Translations under genes and position numbers: made by a program
Part shown: positions 47,654 through 57,001 of the stretch, one piece after another
Numbering within the stretch: the stretch's first letter is position 1
Layout: each line of letters starts with the position of its first letter
DNA from: Nodosilinea sp. PGN35
GTDB lineage: Bacteria > Cyanobacteriota > Cyanobacteriia > Phormidesmidales > Phormidesmidaceae
Direction: 5' to 3'
Length of the DNA: 64,000 bases
Assembly: GCF_029109325.1 (NCBI RefSeq)
Contig: NZ_JAQKQJ010000009.1
Span: forward strand, 62,001-126,000
The notes under the pieces: generated by a model
Databases searched by the model: none
What the model was told of the DNA's origin: nothing
The model's input: only the letters and a program-made list of their open reading frames with translations

Positions 47654-48370
47654 ATGGCGGAAGCCAAAATCCTCGTTGTCGATGACGACCCGGCAATTCG
47701 CAACCTGATTTATCGGTTCCTGGCCAAGCAAAACTATGAAATGGAATCGGCAGAGGACGGCAAAAAGGCCCTGGCGGCATTTGAGCAGTTTACCCCCGAC
47801 CTGGTAATTCTCGACCTCAACCTGCCCGACACTAACGGCTACGACCTGTGTAAAGAGATGCAGTCGCGCACCGGGGTGTTCGTGCTGATGCTGACGAGCC
47901 GCACCGACGAGTCGGACAAAATTCGCGGTTTCAACGAGGGGGCCGACGACTATCTAACCAAACCCTTCAGCCTCGGCGAGCTAGAGGTGCGGGTAGGGGC
48001 CATTCTCAAGCGCCAGCGCCCGGTTACGGCGGCGGAACAGCAGTGCCTAACCTTCAACAGCCTGGCCATTGACCCGGTGCGGCGTGAGGTCATGCTCAAC
48101 GACGAAATGGTGCCCCTGACGGCCCTGGAGTTTGACCTACTGCACTTCTTGGCTAGCCACCCTGGCCGCGTCTGGCGGCGGGCAGAGCTGATTCAGAAAG
48201 TTTGGGACTACGACTACGTGGGCGATCAGCGCGTTGTGGATGTCCACGTCGGCCAGATTCGCAAGAAAATCGAGAAAGACACCACTCAACCGGCCCTGAT
48301 TCAAACGGTGCGGGGGGTGGGCTACAAGTTTGAGCCGCCGGGCACCGGAGAAGAGGCGATCGCGGGTTAG
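47654..48370 (+). CDS. OmpR/PhoB-family response regulator
   Basis: 238 residues. The receiver domain (about 5-120) has D11-D12, the phospho-acceptor D54 in VILDLNLPD, T81 and K103. A winged-helix DNA-binding domain (about 130-230) has PLTALEFDLLHFLASHPGRVWRRAELIQKVW and ends in IQTVRGVGYKF. It should be activated by a sensor kinase that is not in the window. It differs from RpaA and RpaB at their characteristic positions. The stop overlaps that of the convergent HetZ-like gene by 4 bases. A possible degenerate family A repeat lies just upstream (47616-47645). Confidence 0.93.
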   Translation: MAEAKILVVDDDPAIRNLIYRFLAKQNYEMESAEDGKKALAAFEQFTPDLVILDLNLPDTNGYDLCKEMQSRTGVFVLMLTSRTDESDKIRGFNEGADDYLTKPFSLGELEVRVGAILKRQRPVTAAEQQCLTFNSLAIDPVRREVMLNDEMVPLTALEFDLLHFLASHPGRVWRRAELIQKVWDYDYVGDQRVVDVHVGQIRKKIEKDTTQPALIQTVRGVGYKFEPPGTGEEAIAG

Positions 48371-49620
48371 TCGGCCTCCCCCCGGGCCTGATTGCGAAAG
48401 CTCCAGGCCAGTTTGAGCACCTTAGTCCAGTTGCGCTGCACCTTTTTGGGCGTCCAGCCCAGGGTTTGGGCGATCGCCTCGTCGGTCAGAGCCGGGTTGT
48501 CGATCTGCTGCTGTTTGAGGTTGAGAAAGCGGCGGTAGTCCTCGGGTAGACTGGTCAAAAAGTCGCCCCACTCCGTCGGCGTCATGCCCAGGCGAGCCTC
48601 CAGGTTAGCTCCCAACCACTGGTGCACCAGCTGCCACTCGTGCTGCTGGGAAAATTTTTCAACGTGGTACTTAAAGCGCTGCTGTAAATAGTCGCGTTCC
48701 CGAGCCGAGAGCCCCAATATGTCGTCAATTTCGGCGGCGGAGCAGTCTTGCAGCTTGAGCACCAGGTAGTCAACGCAGTCGGTCTGGTTTTGATCTCTGA
48801 GGTACTGCACCAGGGCGTTGATGACGCGATCGCGCATTACGCCGTCGCCGGGGTCGCTGGTCTCGGCCATCATTTTTTCCCGCACCTGCTGCACTACTGA
48901 GCTGCGGGCATGGCCTTCGGCGGCCTCGGTTTTGGCCCCCTCGCTGACCAGGGCCATATCCACCGAAGTCTCGGCGGGCTGGCGGCGGCTAAAGGCCTGG
49001 GCCCGCAGCACAATCAGCTGCTGGCTACCCCCCCGCAGGTTGATGCGCCGTTTGGCGTACTGTTCGCTAAAGGCCATATACTCAGCCAGTTCCAGCCGGG
49101 TGCGGGGGGTGTAGGTGACCGGCAGACCGTGCTCCCGGCGAAAGGCGTTGAGCACCTCAATGTAGAAAATCTGCATGAAGTCTTCCAGCAGGGCGTAGCG
49201 GCCCTTAAACCCCAAATGGCTGCCCTGGGGGGCTACGTGGCGGTAGACAATGGCGCTGAGGCTGCTGTGCAGCTCGACACGGCCCCGGTTCGAGCCCATG
49301 TCATAGTAGGCCAGGCACTTGCTCACCCGGTGGCGCACCAGGGCCGCCTGCCAGTGGTTGACGTCGCCTGAGGCCTGGATGCGATCGCTCATGGCGCAGA
49401 TGCGCTCAATCTCTGCCGTCAGCCGCTGCCGCACCCCGTCCAGTCCCCCCAGCCGCCGCTGGAGGTGGGCCATAAACAGCTCGTCTACCAGGGCAGCAAT
49501 CGTGGAAACCGTGCCGTCAGTTTCGGACTGGGCCTCGGGCCGGGACTCAGGTTCTGGGGGCTGGAGTGGAATCCCAGGGGGCGATGGGGGCATGGCTAAG
49601 CAGGTAGATGCGGTCTTCAT
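48367..49620 (-). CDS. HetZ-related regulatory protein
   Basis: 417 residues. A Pro/Glu-rich N-terminus (about 1-40) is followed by a mostly helical body: HRVSKCLAYYDMGSNRGRVELHSSLSA, ALLEDFMQIFYIEVLNAFRRE, TRLELAEYMAFSEQYAKRRINLRG, and a C-terminal helix-turn-helix-like part with DEAIAQTLGWTPKKVQRNW. This matches my memory of HetZ proteins, which promote heterocyst development in Anabaena; homologues without that role exist in non-heterocystous cyanobacteria. The tail resembles sigma-factor region 4. Its stop overlaps the convergent response regulator by 4 bases. Confidence 0.75.
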   Translation of the reverse strand: MKTASTCLAMPPSPPGIPLQPPEPESRPEAQSETDGTVSTIAALVDELFMAHLQRRLGGLDGVRQRLTAEIERICAMSDRIQASGDVNHWQAALVRHRVSKCLAYYDMGSNRGRVELHSSLSAIVYRHVAPQGSHLGFKGRYALLEDFMQIFYIEVLNAFRREHGLPVTYTPRTRLELAEYMAFSEQYAKRRINLRGGSQQLIVLRAQAFSRRQPAETSVDMALVSEGAKTEAAEGHARSSVVQQVREKMMAETSDPGDGVMRDRVINALVQYLRDQNQTDCVDYLVLKLQDCSAAEIDDILGLSARERDYLQQRFKYHVEKFSQQHEWQLVHQWLGANLEARLGMTPTEWGDFLTSLPEDYRRFLNLKQQQIDNPALTDEAIAQTLGWTPKKVQRNWTKVLKLAWSFRNQARGEAD

Positions 49621-50005
49621 AGTTACCCAATCCTAACAACGACACTGAAATCGGGAGTAGCCAGCCAGGACAATCCACAAATTGGTGAATCGCCGGCAGG
49701 CTACTCTAGACCCCCGCTTCAGCCCCTGAAATTTCCTAAGGCTTGTGCCAGCGCTAAAAACGGCCCGTCCCCGCTGCCGTTCCGCCGGGGCGAGCTGGCT
49801 GGGCCAGCCAGCCGACCTCCAATGCCTCGCCCGCCCAGGCCAGCATGGGCAAAAGTCCCTACTCTGTCGTCGTTTCAGACGGTTCTGTTGGTTCCTGGCC
49901 CCGCCGCTGATCGCCTCCACCCATCCTGCGATCGCGATCGCAGGGCGGGGGTCAAGGGTCTGCCGAGGCGGGTGCCAGTTGCCACCCTGGCCGCTGGCAG
50001 AGCGA
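49621..50005. other. Gene-free gap with a double-HIP1 palindrome
   Basis: 385 bases between two minus-strand genes. At 49925-49944 there is a perfect 20-base palindrome made of two overlapping HIP1 octamers (GCGATCGCGATCGC) with CCT/AGG ends. No credible gene; a frame at 49633-49920 has atypical composition. Confidence 0.55.
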
Positions 50006-50656
50006 CTACACAGGCTGAGCGCCCCAGTCTAGAGCGGCTTCCCACCCGAGGCCCTGGCGAATCATGCGGGGCTCATCCCCCTCCATATCGAGAATCGTCG
50101 AGACCTCGTAGGCCAGGGGGCGATCGTCGTCAATCACGATATCTACCAGTTGTTCGAGACTGTCAAACATGGTCATTTTGTCCACGGGGCGATCGGGGGC
50201 TGCCTCGGGCAGCAGCGTCAGCGCAGAGGTTGAGATCACTGGATTTTGCAGCCTTTTCACCAGCTCTAGACAAATGGCATGGTCGGGTACTCGAATACCC
50301 GTGGTGCGCCGCTTAGGACTCATCACCAGGCGCGGCACCTGCCGGGTGGCGGGCAGTAAAAACGTAAACGGCCCCGGAATCAGCCGCTTGATCAGGCGGT
50401 AGGCGCTGTCGCTGACGATCGCATAGTCAGCAATGTTAGACAGCGAGGCGCAGAGAAAGGTCAGAGGCTTGTCGTTGGCCAGCTGCTTGAGCTGGCGCAC
50501 CCGCTGCACCGCGCCGCGATGGTTGAGGTCACAGCCAATGGCGTAGACTGTATCGGTGGGGTAAAGGGCTACGGCCCCCTGCCGCAGCGCTGAGACCACG
50601 GCCTCTACTTTGCGACTCTGCGGGTTGTCAGGATGTAGCTTATAGATAGTTGCCAT
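50006..50656 (-). CDS. YciO/Sua5/YrdC-family protein
   Basis: 216 residues. The YrdC fold is shown by [18 protein letters not shown], the NDKPLTFLC site near residue 65 and [10 protein letters not shown], ending in STSAL. The family includes TsaC/Sua5, which makes threonylcarbamoyl-AMP for tRNA t6A, and YciO, whose role is less clear. The length and KPLTFL variant favour the YciO branch. It is divergent from larC, 28 bases away. Confidence 0.88.
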   Translation of the reverse strand: MATIYKLHPDNPQSRKVEAVVSALRQGAVALYPTDTVYAIGCDLNHRGAVQRVRQLKQLANDKPLTFLCASLSNIADYAIVSDSAYRLIKRLIPGPFTFLLPATRQVPRLVMSPKRRTTGIRVPDHAICLELVKRLQNPVISTSALTLLPEAAPDRPVDKMTMFDSLEQLVDIVIDDDRPLAYEVSTILDMEGDEPRMIRQGLGWEAALDWGAQPV

Positions 50657-50684
50657 TGCCCCTGTCCCCGCTGCGGTTGCGCTG

Positions 50685-52016
50685 TTGAAAACCCTAGCTT
50701 ACCTCGATTGCCCCTCGGGCATTGCTGGCGATATGTGCCTGGCCGCCCTGGTCGATGCCGGGGTGCCCCTCGAGTATCTGCAAACTCAGCTGGCAACCCT
50801 AGGGCTCAGCCACGAATTTACCCTCACGGTGACGCCCACCCATCGCCAGGGGTTGCGGGCGCTCTATGCCGAAGTCTCGTTGACTCCGCCTGCCCAGGAG
50901 CCCAGCCCTGGGAAACACCATCACCATCACCACCACCCCGACGACCACGGCCAGGAGCCAACGGCGATCGCCCCTGCCCCCGCCCCCCGCAATCTGCCTG
51001 CGATCGAACATCTCATTGCCCAAGCCGCCCTGCCGGAGCGCGCCCGGCGCTGGAGTCTGGCTGTATTTCGTCGTCTGGCCGAGGCCGAAGCCGCCGTTCA
51101 CGGCATTGCCCTAGAGCAGGTGCACTTCCATGAAGTCGGTGCCACCGACGCCATCGTCGATATTGTCGGCACCTGCCTGGGCCTCGACTACCTGGGGATC
51201 GATCAGCTGATCTGCTCACCCCTGCCCACCGGTCGGGGACGAGTACAGGCAGCCCACGGCTGGCTGCCCGTGCCCGCCCCCGCCGTGCTCAAGCTGCTAG
51301 AGCAGCGCCAGGTGCCAATCTACAGCAACGGCCTGGCGGGGGAACTGGTAACTCCTACGGGGGCGGCGATCGCCACCACCCTGGCCGAGTCCTTTGGCGA
51401 TCCTCCCGCCATGGCCCTACGGCGCACCGGTCTGGGGGCCGGCAAAAAAGATCTGCCCATTGCCAATCTGCTGCGCCTATGGATTGGCGAATCGTCGGCC
51501 CCACCCGCGCCGACAGCCCCAGCCCTCGACTCGGCAGCCACAATTCCGTATCCCGCCGAGACGGTAACTCTGCTGGAAACCCAGGTGGACGATCTGCTGC
51601 CCCAGGCCGTGGGGTATCTCTGCGATCGCCTCCTGGGGGCCGGAGCCCTCGATATCTTTACTCAGCCCGTCTCCATGAAAAAATCTCGGCCAGGGCTGCT
51701 GATCACCGTGCTCTGCCGTCCCGAAGACGAACCCCGCTGCACCGACATTGTGTTTGCTGAAACCTCTACCCTCGGCCTCCGCCGCCAGCTACAGCAGCGG
51801 TGGGTACTGCCCCGCCGCATGGAAACCCTTGAGACTCCCTACGGCTCGGTATCACTAAAAGTGGCCTACCACCCCCGCACCCAGACGGTGCTCAACGTCC
51901 ACCCGGAGTACGAAGACTGTGCCGCCCTGGCCCGTCGCCACAGCATTCCCTGGCAGACCGTCCACCAGACCGCCCTTCACCTGTGGCACCGGCAGCAGGC
52001 GGAGACCAAACTCTAG
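50685..52016 (+). CDS. larC: Nickel-pincer cofactor nickel-insertion protein LarC
   Basis: 443 residues from a TTG start at 50685 (first residues [22 protein letters not shown], the family opening). A His/Asp-rich stretch near 79-87 ([13 protein letters not shown]) should bind nickel. [25 protein letters not shown] and [22 protein letters not shown] mark the two LarC halves in a single frame, so no ribosomal frameshift is needed here, unlike in Lactobacillus. It inserts Ni into the pyridinium cofactor of lactate racemase-type enzymes. The other lar genes are not in this window. Confidence 0.93.
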   Translation: MKTLAYLDCPSGIAGDMCLAALVDAGVPLEYLQTQLATLGLSHEFTLTVTPTHRQGLRALYAEVSLTPPAQEPSPGKHHHHHHHPDDHGQEPTAIAPAPAPRNLPAIEHLIAQAALPERARRWSLAVFRRLAEAEAAVHGIALEQVHFHEVGATDAIVDIVGTCLGLDYLGIDQLICSPLPTGRGRVQAAHGWLPVPAPAVLKLLEQRQVPIYSNGLAGELVTPTGAAIATTLAESFGDPPAMALRRTGLGAGKKDLPIANLLRLWIGESSAPPAPTAPALDSAATIPYPAETVTLLETQVDDLLPQAVGYLCDRLLGAGALDIFTQPVSMKKSRPGLLITVLCRPEDEPRCTDIVFAETSTLGLRRQLQQRWVLPRRMETLETPYGSVSLKVAYHPRTQTVLNVHPEYEDCAALARRHSIPWQTVHQTALHLWHRQQAETKL

Positions 52017-52028
52017 CGCGTGATGGCT

Positions 52029-53465
52029 CTAGGGCGGCTGGTCAGACAGCGGGGCACCCCCCATCGTGTCGTCGATACGCTTGTCTTGACCTGCCCCCCC
52101 GTCGGGGGTGCCTGCCCCGTCAAACTGCGCCCGATTCAGCCGCTGGGAGAAAATTCTGAAGGCGTCTAGGCCCTGACGTTCCGCCAAAAACAAGGCTTCT
52201 GTTCCCTGGTTCCGCTGGGTTACCTTCACCAGGTTGTATTCCGTATTGTCGCCATAGATAGCAAAGGTAATCTGAAAGACCTCCAAAAAGTTGATTACCC
52301 ACTGGCACTCGCTGCGGGGAAACTGTTCGTAGTAGCGAATTAGACTGGCGATTCTCGCCTCCATATAGGGGAGGGTCTGACGCGAGACCAGCACCAGCTT
52401 CAGCAAAATGATCGCCAGGGTGAGGGCATTGCCCTGGGACAACACCATCGAAAACAGCGGGGAAGGCTGTTCTTGATCTTCAGTCATTAGGTAGTCAACA
52501 ATCCGGTTGCTGGTGCGCAACACCAGCGATGGAGTCCAGGGCTCAAAATCGGACTCCGTGTAGAGGGTAGCCAGTCGGGCATCCAGCTGTTCCTGAATAT
52601 GTTTAGAGATGGGATTGCCGCTGACGGTATAGAGCAGGTAGCGAGTCAGACTCTGCTTGAAGTCTGCGTAGGTGCTCTCCTTGATCTGCTCCAAAAACAG
52701 ACGGGCCAGGTTTTTATAGCTAAACTCACCTCGCCGGGCCACAATGGCTTTGACCAAACGAAGGGCGCTGTCTCCCAGGGCCGTGGGGTTTTCTACGGAG
52801 CGATCGCGGTGCTGACTCGACTGGCTGTAGGCCGTATACATGGCCAGATCAAACTTAAACTTGTCCTTTAGACGGCGAGAGAGGGCACGAGCCGCCTGGC
52901 GCTGCTCAATGGGGTTATCTTCATTGACGTACTGGGGTACCAGCAGGTACGGAGTATAGCGCGCAGTCCAATCGTCGGGGCGATTTAAGGTGCGCTCTTC
53001 GGTGTAGCGCGCCGCAAACAGCCGCAGCTCTTCAAAGTCCTCGCTCTCAAGAAATCGGGTGAGCCAGTGACGCAACCGCTTCAGGGTCGGCGACAGAGTC
53101 CGCCGCTGAATTAGAGGGTCAGAAAATAAGTCAACTAGATCCTGAATGGCGTCAAACTGCCGAGCCACCTCCCAGTTGTTGACGAGAATGTAACAGCAAC
53201 GCTTCACCGTATTGCGAAACTCCGGTTCGTTGTTCGCAAACAAAATGACGTGCAGCGCCGGCAGCGTCTGAGAGCTGACCGAATCAGTATGGTGAATGAA
53301 TAGGTGGCGAAACTCCTCTAAAACATCTTGAGGATGCCAAATCTTAACAATTTCAAGCAAAAAATCGTAAATGACCTGCTGTGCCTGAGCCAGCGATAAC
53401 CCAGGTCGAGCCCCATACTCGTTTGACTCCATTGAAGGATATCTAGACACAGCTTCCCGAGACAT
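52029..53465 (-). CDS. Conserved-looking helical protein of unknown function
   Basis: 478 residues, nearly all predicted helical, no signal peptide or membrane segment. It has regular helical stretches such as ALSRRLKDKFKFDLAMYTAY and WVINFLEVFQITFAIYGD, and a low-complexity polar C-terminal tail (GAGTPDGGAGQDKRIDD). I recall similar long helical proteins in many cyanobacteria but no function. An inner ATG at residue 12 (53432) is an alternative start. It converges with larC, 12 bases away. Confidence 0.7.
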   Translation of the reverse strand: MSREAVSRYPSMESNEYGARPGLSLAQAQQVIYDFLLEIVKIWHPQDVLEEFRHLFIHHTDSVSSQTLPALHVILFANNEPEFRNTVKRCCYILVNNWEVARQFDAIQDLVDLFSDPLIQRRTLSPTLKRLRHWLTRFLESEDFEELRLFAARYTEERTLNRPDDWTARYTPYLLVPQYVNEDNPIEQRQAARALSRRLKDKFKFDLAMYTAYSQSSQHRDRSVENPTALGDSALRLVKAIVARRGEFSYKNLARLFLEQIKESTYADFKQSLTRYLLYTVSGNPISKHIQEQLDARLATLYTESDFEPWTPSLVLRTSNRIVDYLMTEDQEQPSPLFSMVLSQGNALTLAIILLKLVLVSRQTLPYMEARIASLIRYYEQFPRSECQWVINFLEVFQITFAIYGDNTEYNLVKVTQRNQGTEALFLAERQGLDAFRIFSQRLNRAQFDGAGTPDGGAGQDKRIDDTMGGAPLSDQPP

Positions 53466-54112
53466 TGGTTGGTAGATTTGACCCCGACGGTTACCGGAGG
53501 CAGCTTTGGCTTAGCGACCTGTGACAAGTGTCCGCCCCGCCTCAAGCAGCCGTACTACAGTACTATCTCCAGGCACTGTGGCTCCGCTGGCTAAAACATC
53601 AGCTAGTCAGCCCAACAGCAGGCTCACTAGCAGCTAAATGTTGAGGCAATCCAAACTCGATAACTCTAGACCCAATGAACCAGATGCCCGATGGTAGATT
53701 TGCCCTGGCGCTCAGCCTTAGCCCAAACCGGCTCTCTGTGGAGACACAGCCTCCCCGCAATGCTCAGTCAGGCCAGAGTTCTTAAGTAGCAGACACAAAC
53801 CATTCGTGTAAAGTAGCACAGCACAATACTGTCTTTAGCTTAATCAGCCATTGTGCCTAGGCTTAACCAGAACTTATCCGGTTGACATTTAAATGGTGAA
53901 CTGCCAGTAACTTTGACGCCTTGCACCCTGGGGAGCTAGGTAGTACTTACTAACCCTTTTCAGTAACTAACGGCTTGCCAGCGGTGGAACACAACTCTAC
54001 AGGGAAACTTAGAAGAATATTACAGGCATTGGGACGCCCTGGATCACGGCCTAGCGGTCGGGCGATGTACTAGAGCCCAGCTACCGCACTGGGTGCCGAC
54101 AGAGAAATGGTA
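53466..54112. other. Gene-free stretch before the tRNA-Leu gene
   Basis: About 650 bases, AT-richer than the neighbouring genes, with no credible frame. TTGACATTTAAATGG near 53882 has a -35-like hexamer but no well-spaced -10. It could hold the promoter for the leftward gene at 53465. No repeat or structured RNA was recognised. Confidence 0.45.
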
Positions 54113-54463
54113 TGGGGGCGGAGGGGCTCGAACCCTCACGACCGTTTAAGGTCAACGGATTTTCATTCTCCCGCAGCTTTCGCTGCTGCCCAGGACGAGC
54201 CATCTCGAACCGGGTTTTGAGAATTGGACCCTCCCTTTACCCTCGACTTGACGTTAGGGTAGCTCCCGTCGGGCCTCTGCACCTTCCGGCATGAACCACA
54301 CCGGCTTGGCTCAGGATTGCCGTGTCTAGCAGCCGAGCCCGGCTAGCGCCGTCGCCCAAGCTAGAGGTAGGTTTCCCTGAGTTTGAGAGCTTTCACTTAG
54401 CGGATTTCTCCCCTAAGGCTCAGTTTTCTAAGTCCGTAGCGTCTACCATTCCGCCACGCCCCC
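54113..54463 (-). tRNA. trnL-UAA: tRNA-Leu(UAA) interrupted by a group I intron
   Basis: Exon 1 is 54463-54430 (34 bases; acceptor GGGGGCG, D arm and the anticodon arm to U34). Exon 2 is 54163-54113 (51 bases; anticodon A35-A36, a long variable arm GACCTTAAACGGTC, T arm GGTTCGAGCC, and CGCCCCC pairing with the 5' end). Joined, the anticodon loop is CTTAAAA with stems ACGGA/TCCGT. The 85-base product is a class II tRNA-Leu. CCA is not encoded. The intron sits between U34 and A35, its classic position in cyanobacteria and plastids. Confidence 0.95.
54164..54429 (-). ncRNA. Group I self-splicing intron in tRNA-Leu(UAA)
   Basis: 266 bases on the minus strand. Core elements are visible: GTGCAGAGGCCCGACGGGAG, then CTACCCTAACGTCAAGTCGA and GGGTAAAGGGAG, which follow the well-known Anabaena tRNA-Leu intron. 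It ends in G before exon 2. There is no open reading frame for a homing endonuclease. It should self-splice. Confidence 0.93.
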
Positions 54464-54662
54464 GCGATCGCCGCCGCCTACGGCAGGGCAATACAGTCTC
54501 CTATTCCACCACCAACCGCACGGGATTGCAACTCTCCCCTCCCTCCAACGGGATAACTCGTTATTTTTCGCTCGCTTTTATTTAGCAATGTGTGCTAATG
54601 TAACAACAGCTGAAGCAAACGCTCAGCTACATACTTAGTACATTTACCTGGACTAATACATC
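54464..54662 (+). promoter_or_regulatory. psbA upstream region
   Basis: 199 bases between the tRNA gene and psbA on divergent strands. It is AT-rich from about 54557 and must contain the psbA promoter. One perfect GTTACATT half-site lies on the reverse strand at 54597-54604, with a poor second half (CACACATT) at HLR1 spacing. The exact -10/-35 could not be fixed. Confidence 0.5.
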
Positions 54663-55724
54663 ATGACCACGACTCTACAGCGGCGCGAAAGCGCCTCCCT
54701 GTGGGAGCAGTTTTGCCAGTGGGTGACCAGCACCGAGAACCGCCTGTATGTGGGCTGGTTCGGCGTACTGATGATTCCCACCCTGCTCGCTGCGACCGCC
54801 TGCTTCGTCGTCGCGTTCATCGCGGCCCCCCCTGTTGACATCGACGGCATCCGTGAGCCCGTGGCTGGCTCGCTGATGTACGGCAACAACATCATCTCCG
54901 GTGCGGTTGTGCCCTCCTCTAACGCCATCGGTCTGCACTTCTACCCCATCTGGGAAGCCGCTTCCCTCGATGAGTGGCTGTACAACGGTGGCCCCTACCA
55001 GTTGGTGATTTTCCACTTCCTCATCGGCGTCTTCTGCTACATGGGTCGCGAGTGGGAACTGAGCTACCGCCTGGGCATGCGCCCCTGGATCTGCGTGGCT
55101 TACTCGGCCCCTGTGGCCGCTGCCACCGCCGTGTTCCTGATTTACCCCCTGGGTCAAGGCTCCTTCTCGGACGGCATGCCTCTGGGTATCTCGGGCACCT
55201 TCAACTTCATGCTGGTGTTCCAGGCTGAGCACAACATTTTGATGCACCCCTTCCACATGCTGGGTGTAGCGGGTGTGTTCGGTGGCAGCCTGTTCTCCGC
55301 CATGCACGGTTCTCTCGTGACCAGTTCGCTGGTGCGTGAGACCACCGAGACCGAGTCGCAGAACTACGGCTACAAGTTTGGCCAGGAAGAAGAGACCTAC
55401 AACATCGTTGCAGCCCACGGCTACTTCGGTCGTCTCATTTTCCAATACGCCAGCTTCAACAACAGCCGCTCGCTGCACTTCTTCCTGGGTGCATGGCCTG
55501 TGATTGGCATCTGGTTCACGGCGCTGGGCATCAGCACCATGGCGTTCAACCTGAACGGGTTCAACTTCAACCAGTCCATCCTTGACTCTCAGGGTCGGGT
55601 GATTGGCACCTGGGCGGATGTGATCAACCGGGCGAACCTGGGTATGGAAGTGATGCACGAGCGCAATGCTCACAACTTCCCCCTCGACCTGGCCACGGCT
55701 GAGGCTCCCGAAATCATCGGCTAG
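54663..55724 (+). CDS. psbA: Photosystem II D1 protein
   Basis: 353 residues with all functional residues at standard numbers: Y161 (TyrZ), D170, E189, H190, H198, S264 near QB, H332, E333, H337, D342 and the mature terminus A344. Residue 130 is Glu, the form typical of high-light D1. The C-terminal extension after A344 is only nine residues (TAEAPEIIG) instead of the common sixteen, like plastid D1 and, as I recall, Prochlorothrix. CtpA (19360) would remove it. D1 binds the reaction-centre pigments and Mn cluster of photosystem II in the thylakoid. Confidence 0.99.
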   Translation: MTTTLQRRESASLWEQFCQWVTSTENRLYVGWFGVLMIPTLLAATACFVVAFIAAPPVDIDGIREPVAGSLMYGNNIISGAVVPSSNAIGLHFYPIWEAASLDEWLYNGGPYQLVIFHFLIGVFCYMGREWELSYRLGMRPWICVAYSAPVAAATAVFLIYPLGQGSFSDGMPLGISGTFNFMLVFQAEHNILMHPFHMLGVAGVFGGSLFSAMHGSLVTSSLVRETTETESQNYGYKFGQEEETYNIVAAHGYFGRLIFQYASFNNSRSLHFFLGAWPVIGIWFTALGISTMAFNLNGFNFNQSILDSQGRVIGTWADVINRANLGMEVMHERNAHNFPLDLATAEAPEIIG

Positions 55725-55749
55725 ACTCTAGTCCATTGATTTAACCAAG

Positions 55750-55775
55750 AGCGCTCCCCTCGGGGGGCGCTTTTT
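55750..55775 (+). terminator. Rho-independent terminator of psbA
   Basis: AGCGCTCCCC pairs with GGGGGGCGCT (10 pairs, one G-U) with a 2-base loop, followed by TTTTT, 26 bases after the psbA stop. Confidence 0.9.
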
Positions 55776-55858
55776 GCTTGGGTGGGGGCGATCGCTACCC
55801 CTTAAAATAGGCAATACCCGTCGGCAGATACTGCTAACCCAAGAGGTACCGTAACTCC

Positions 55859-56911
55859 ATGATTCAAGCACTCCGGGATTTACAGCAACGCCAGGGCGCA
55901 ACTCTATCATCGGAGAGTCTTCCCGTCGCCTTTAGCAGCGCCGCCGCCGAGGCGCTGGAGACGGGGGCCGTACTCTTTGATCGCAGCCACTGGGGTCTGC
56001 TTCAAATGACTGGGGGCGATCGCCTCCGGTTTATTCACAACCAGACCACCAATAGCTTTACCCAGCGCCAGCCCGGCGAGGGCTGCGACACTGTATTTGT
56101 TACCTCTACCGCTCGAACCATTGACCTAGCCACCGTCTACCTAACCGACGAGGCACTGCTGATTCTCACCTCCCCTGGTCAAGATCAGCGCCTGATGGAC
56201 TGGATGGATCGCTACATCTTTCCAGCCGATCGGGTGTCTTTGGCGAACCTGACCGGAACTATGGCCGTGTTTTCTCTAGTTGGGCCTGGCAGTACCGCTG
56301 CGCTCAACCAGTTGGGAATTGAGGTGGTCGCCGACCTACCTGTGGGTCACCACCACAACGTTGACTTCAGCGGGGTAACCCTGCGTCTGGCGGCGGGCAG
56401 TGGCCTGGCCCTGGCTGGCTACACCTTCCTGCTGCCCATGGAGGCCGCCGCATCGGTCTGGCAGCAGCTGATCGAGGCTGGCATCACCCCCGCAGGCGAA
56501 TCGCTGTGGCAACAGCTGAGGGTGCAGCAGGGACGCCCTGCCCCAAACCATGAGCTCACTGAAAACTACAACCCCCTTGAAGCCGGTCTTTGGCAGGCGA
56601 TTTCCTTCGACAAGGGATGCTACATCGGGCAAGAAACCATCGCCCGCTTAAACACCTACCAGGGAGTCAAGCAGCAGCTCTGGGGCATTCAGCTCAGCGG
56701 CCCGATAGAGCCTGGGGCAGCTATTTTTGTAGAAAACGAAAAAATTGGAGTCCTCACCAGCGTCGTGGAGACGGCCAGTGGGCCTAGGGGACTGGGCTAC
56801 ATTCGTACAAAGGCCGGTGGCGCTGGCCTCGCAGTCACCGTGGGAACAGTGCATGGAGTAGTGGTAGAGGTACCCTACCTAGCTAGAGGCTATCTAGCGG
56901 CAAATAGCTAA
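55859..56911 (+). CDS. YgfZ/GcvT-like folate-binding protein
   Basis: 350 residues with the three-domain GcvT-like fold. LFDRSHWGLLQMTGGDRLRFIHNQTTN is the N-terminal block; SFDKGCYIGQETIARL near 247-262 carries the K-G-C-Y-x-G-Q-E motif that defines YgfZ. YgfZ-type proteins use folate to help build or repair certain iron-sulfur enzymes. The Cys of the motif is present. It lies downstream of the psbA terminator and is independently transcribed. Confidence 0.9.
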   Translation: MIQALRDLQQRQGATLSSESLPVAFSSAAAEALETGAVLFDRSHWGLLQMTGGDRLRFIHNQTTNSFTQRQPGEGCDTVFVTSTARTIDLATVYLTDEALLILTSPGQDQRLMDWMDRYIFPADRVSLANLTGTMAVFSLVGPGSTAALNQLGIEVVADLPVGHHHNVDFSGVTLRLAAGSGLALAGYTFLLPMEAAASVWQQLIEAGITPAGESLWQQLRVQQGRPAPNHELTENYNPLEAGLWQAISFDKGCYIGQETIARLNTYQGVKQQLWGIQLSGPIEPGAAIFVENEKIGVLTSVVETASGPRGLGYIRTKAGGAGLAVTVGTVHGVVVEVPYLARGYLAANS

Positions 56912-57001
56912 CCGTTTAAGCAGTAACTTGGGTACTCTAGGTGGACGCCCTGATTGTATTAAGCTTGATTAACCAAGCTTGCCCTACGAGATTGAACCCC
57001 T

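Noticed and set aside
47654..48370. Identification of the response regulator as RpaA or RpaB
   Set aside because: Overall OmpR type fits, but the sequence differs clearly from both at their characteristic segments.
49633..49920. 95-residue minus-strand frame between the HetZ-like and YciO-type genes
   Set aside because: Arg/Cys/Trp-rich composition unlike real proteins and no ribosome site.
54112..54585. Two plus-strand frames over the tRNA-Leu region
   Set aside because: They lie on the complement of the tRNA exons, intron and spacer.
54587..54604. HLR1 site upstream of psbA
   Set aside because: One perfect half-site but the second matches only 5 of 8; kept only as a note in the psbA upstream entry.
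54675..55673. 332-residue minus-strand frame opposite psbA
   Set aside because: Antisense shadow caused by psbA codon use.
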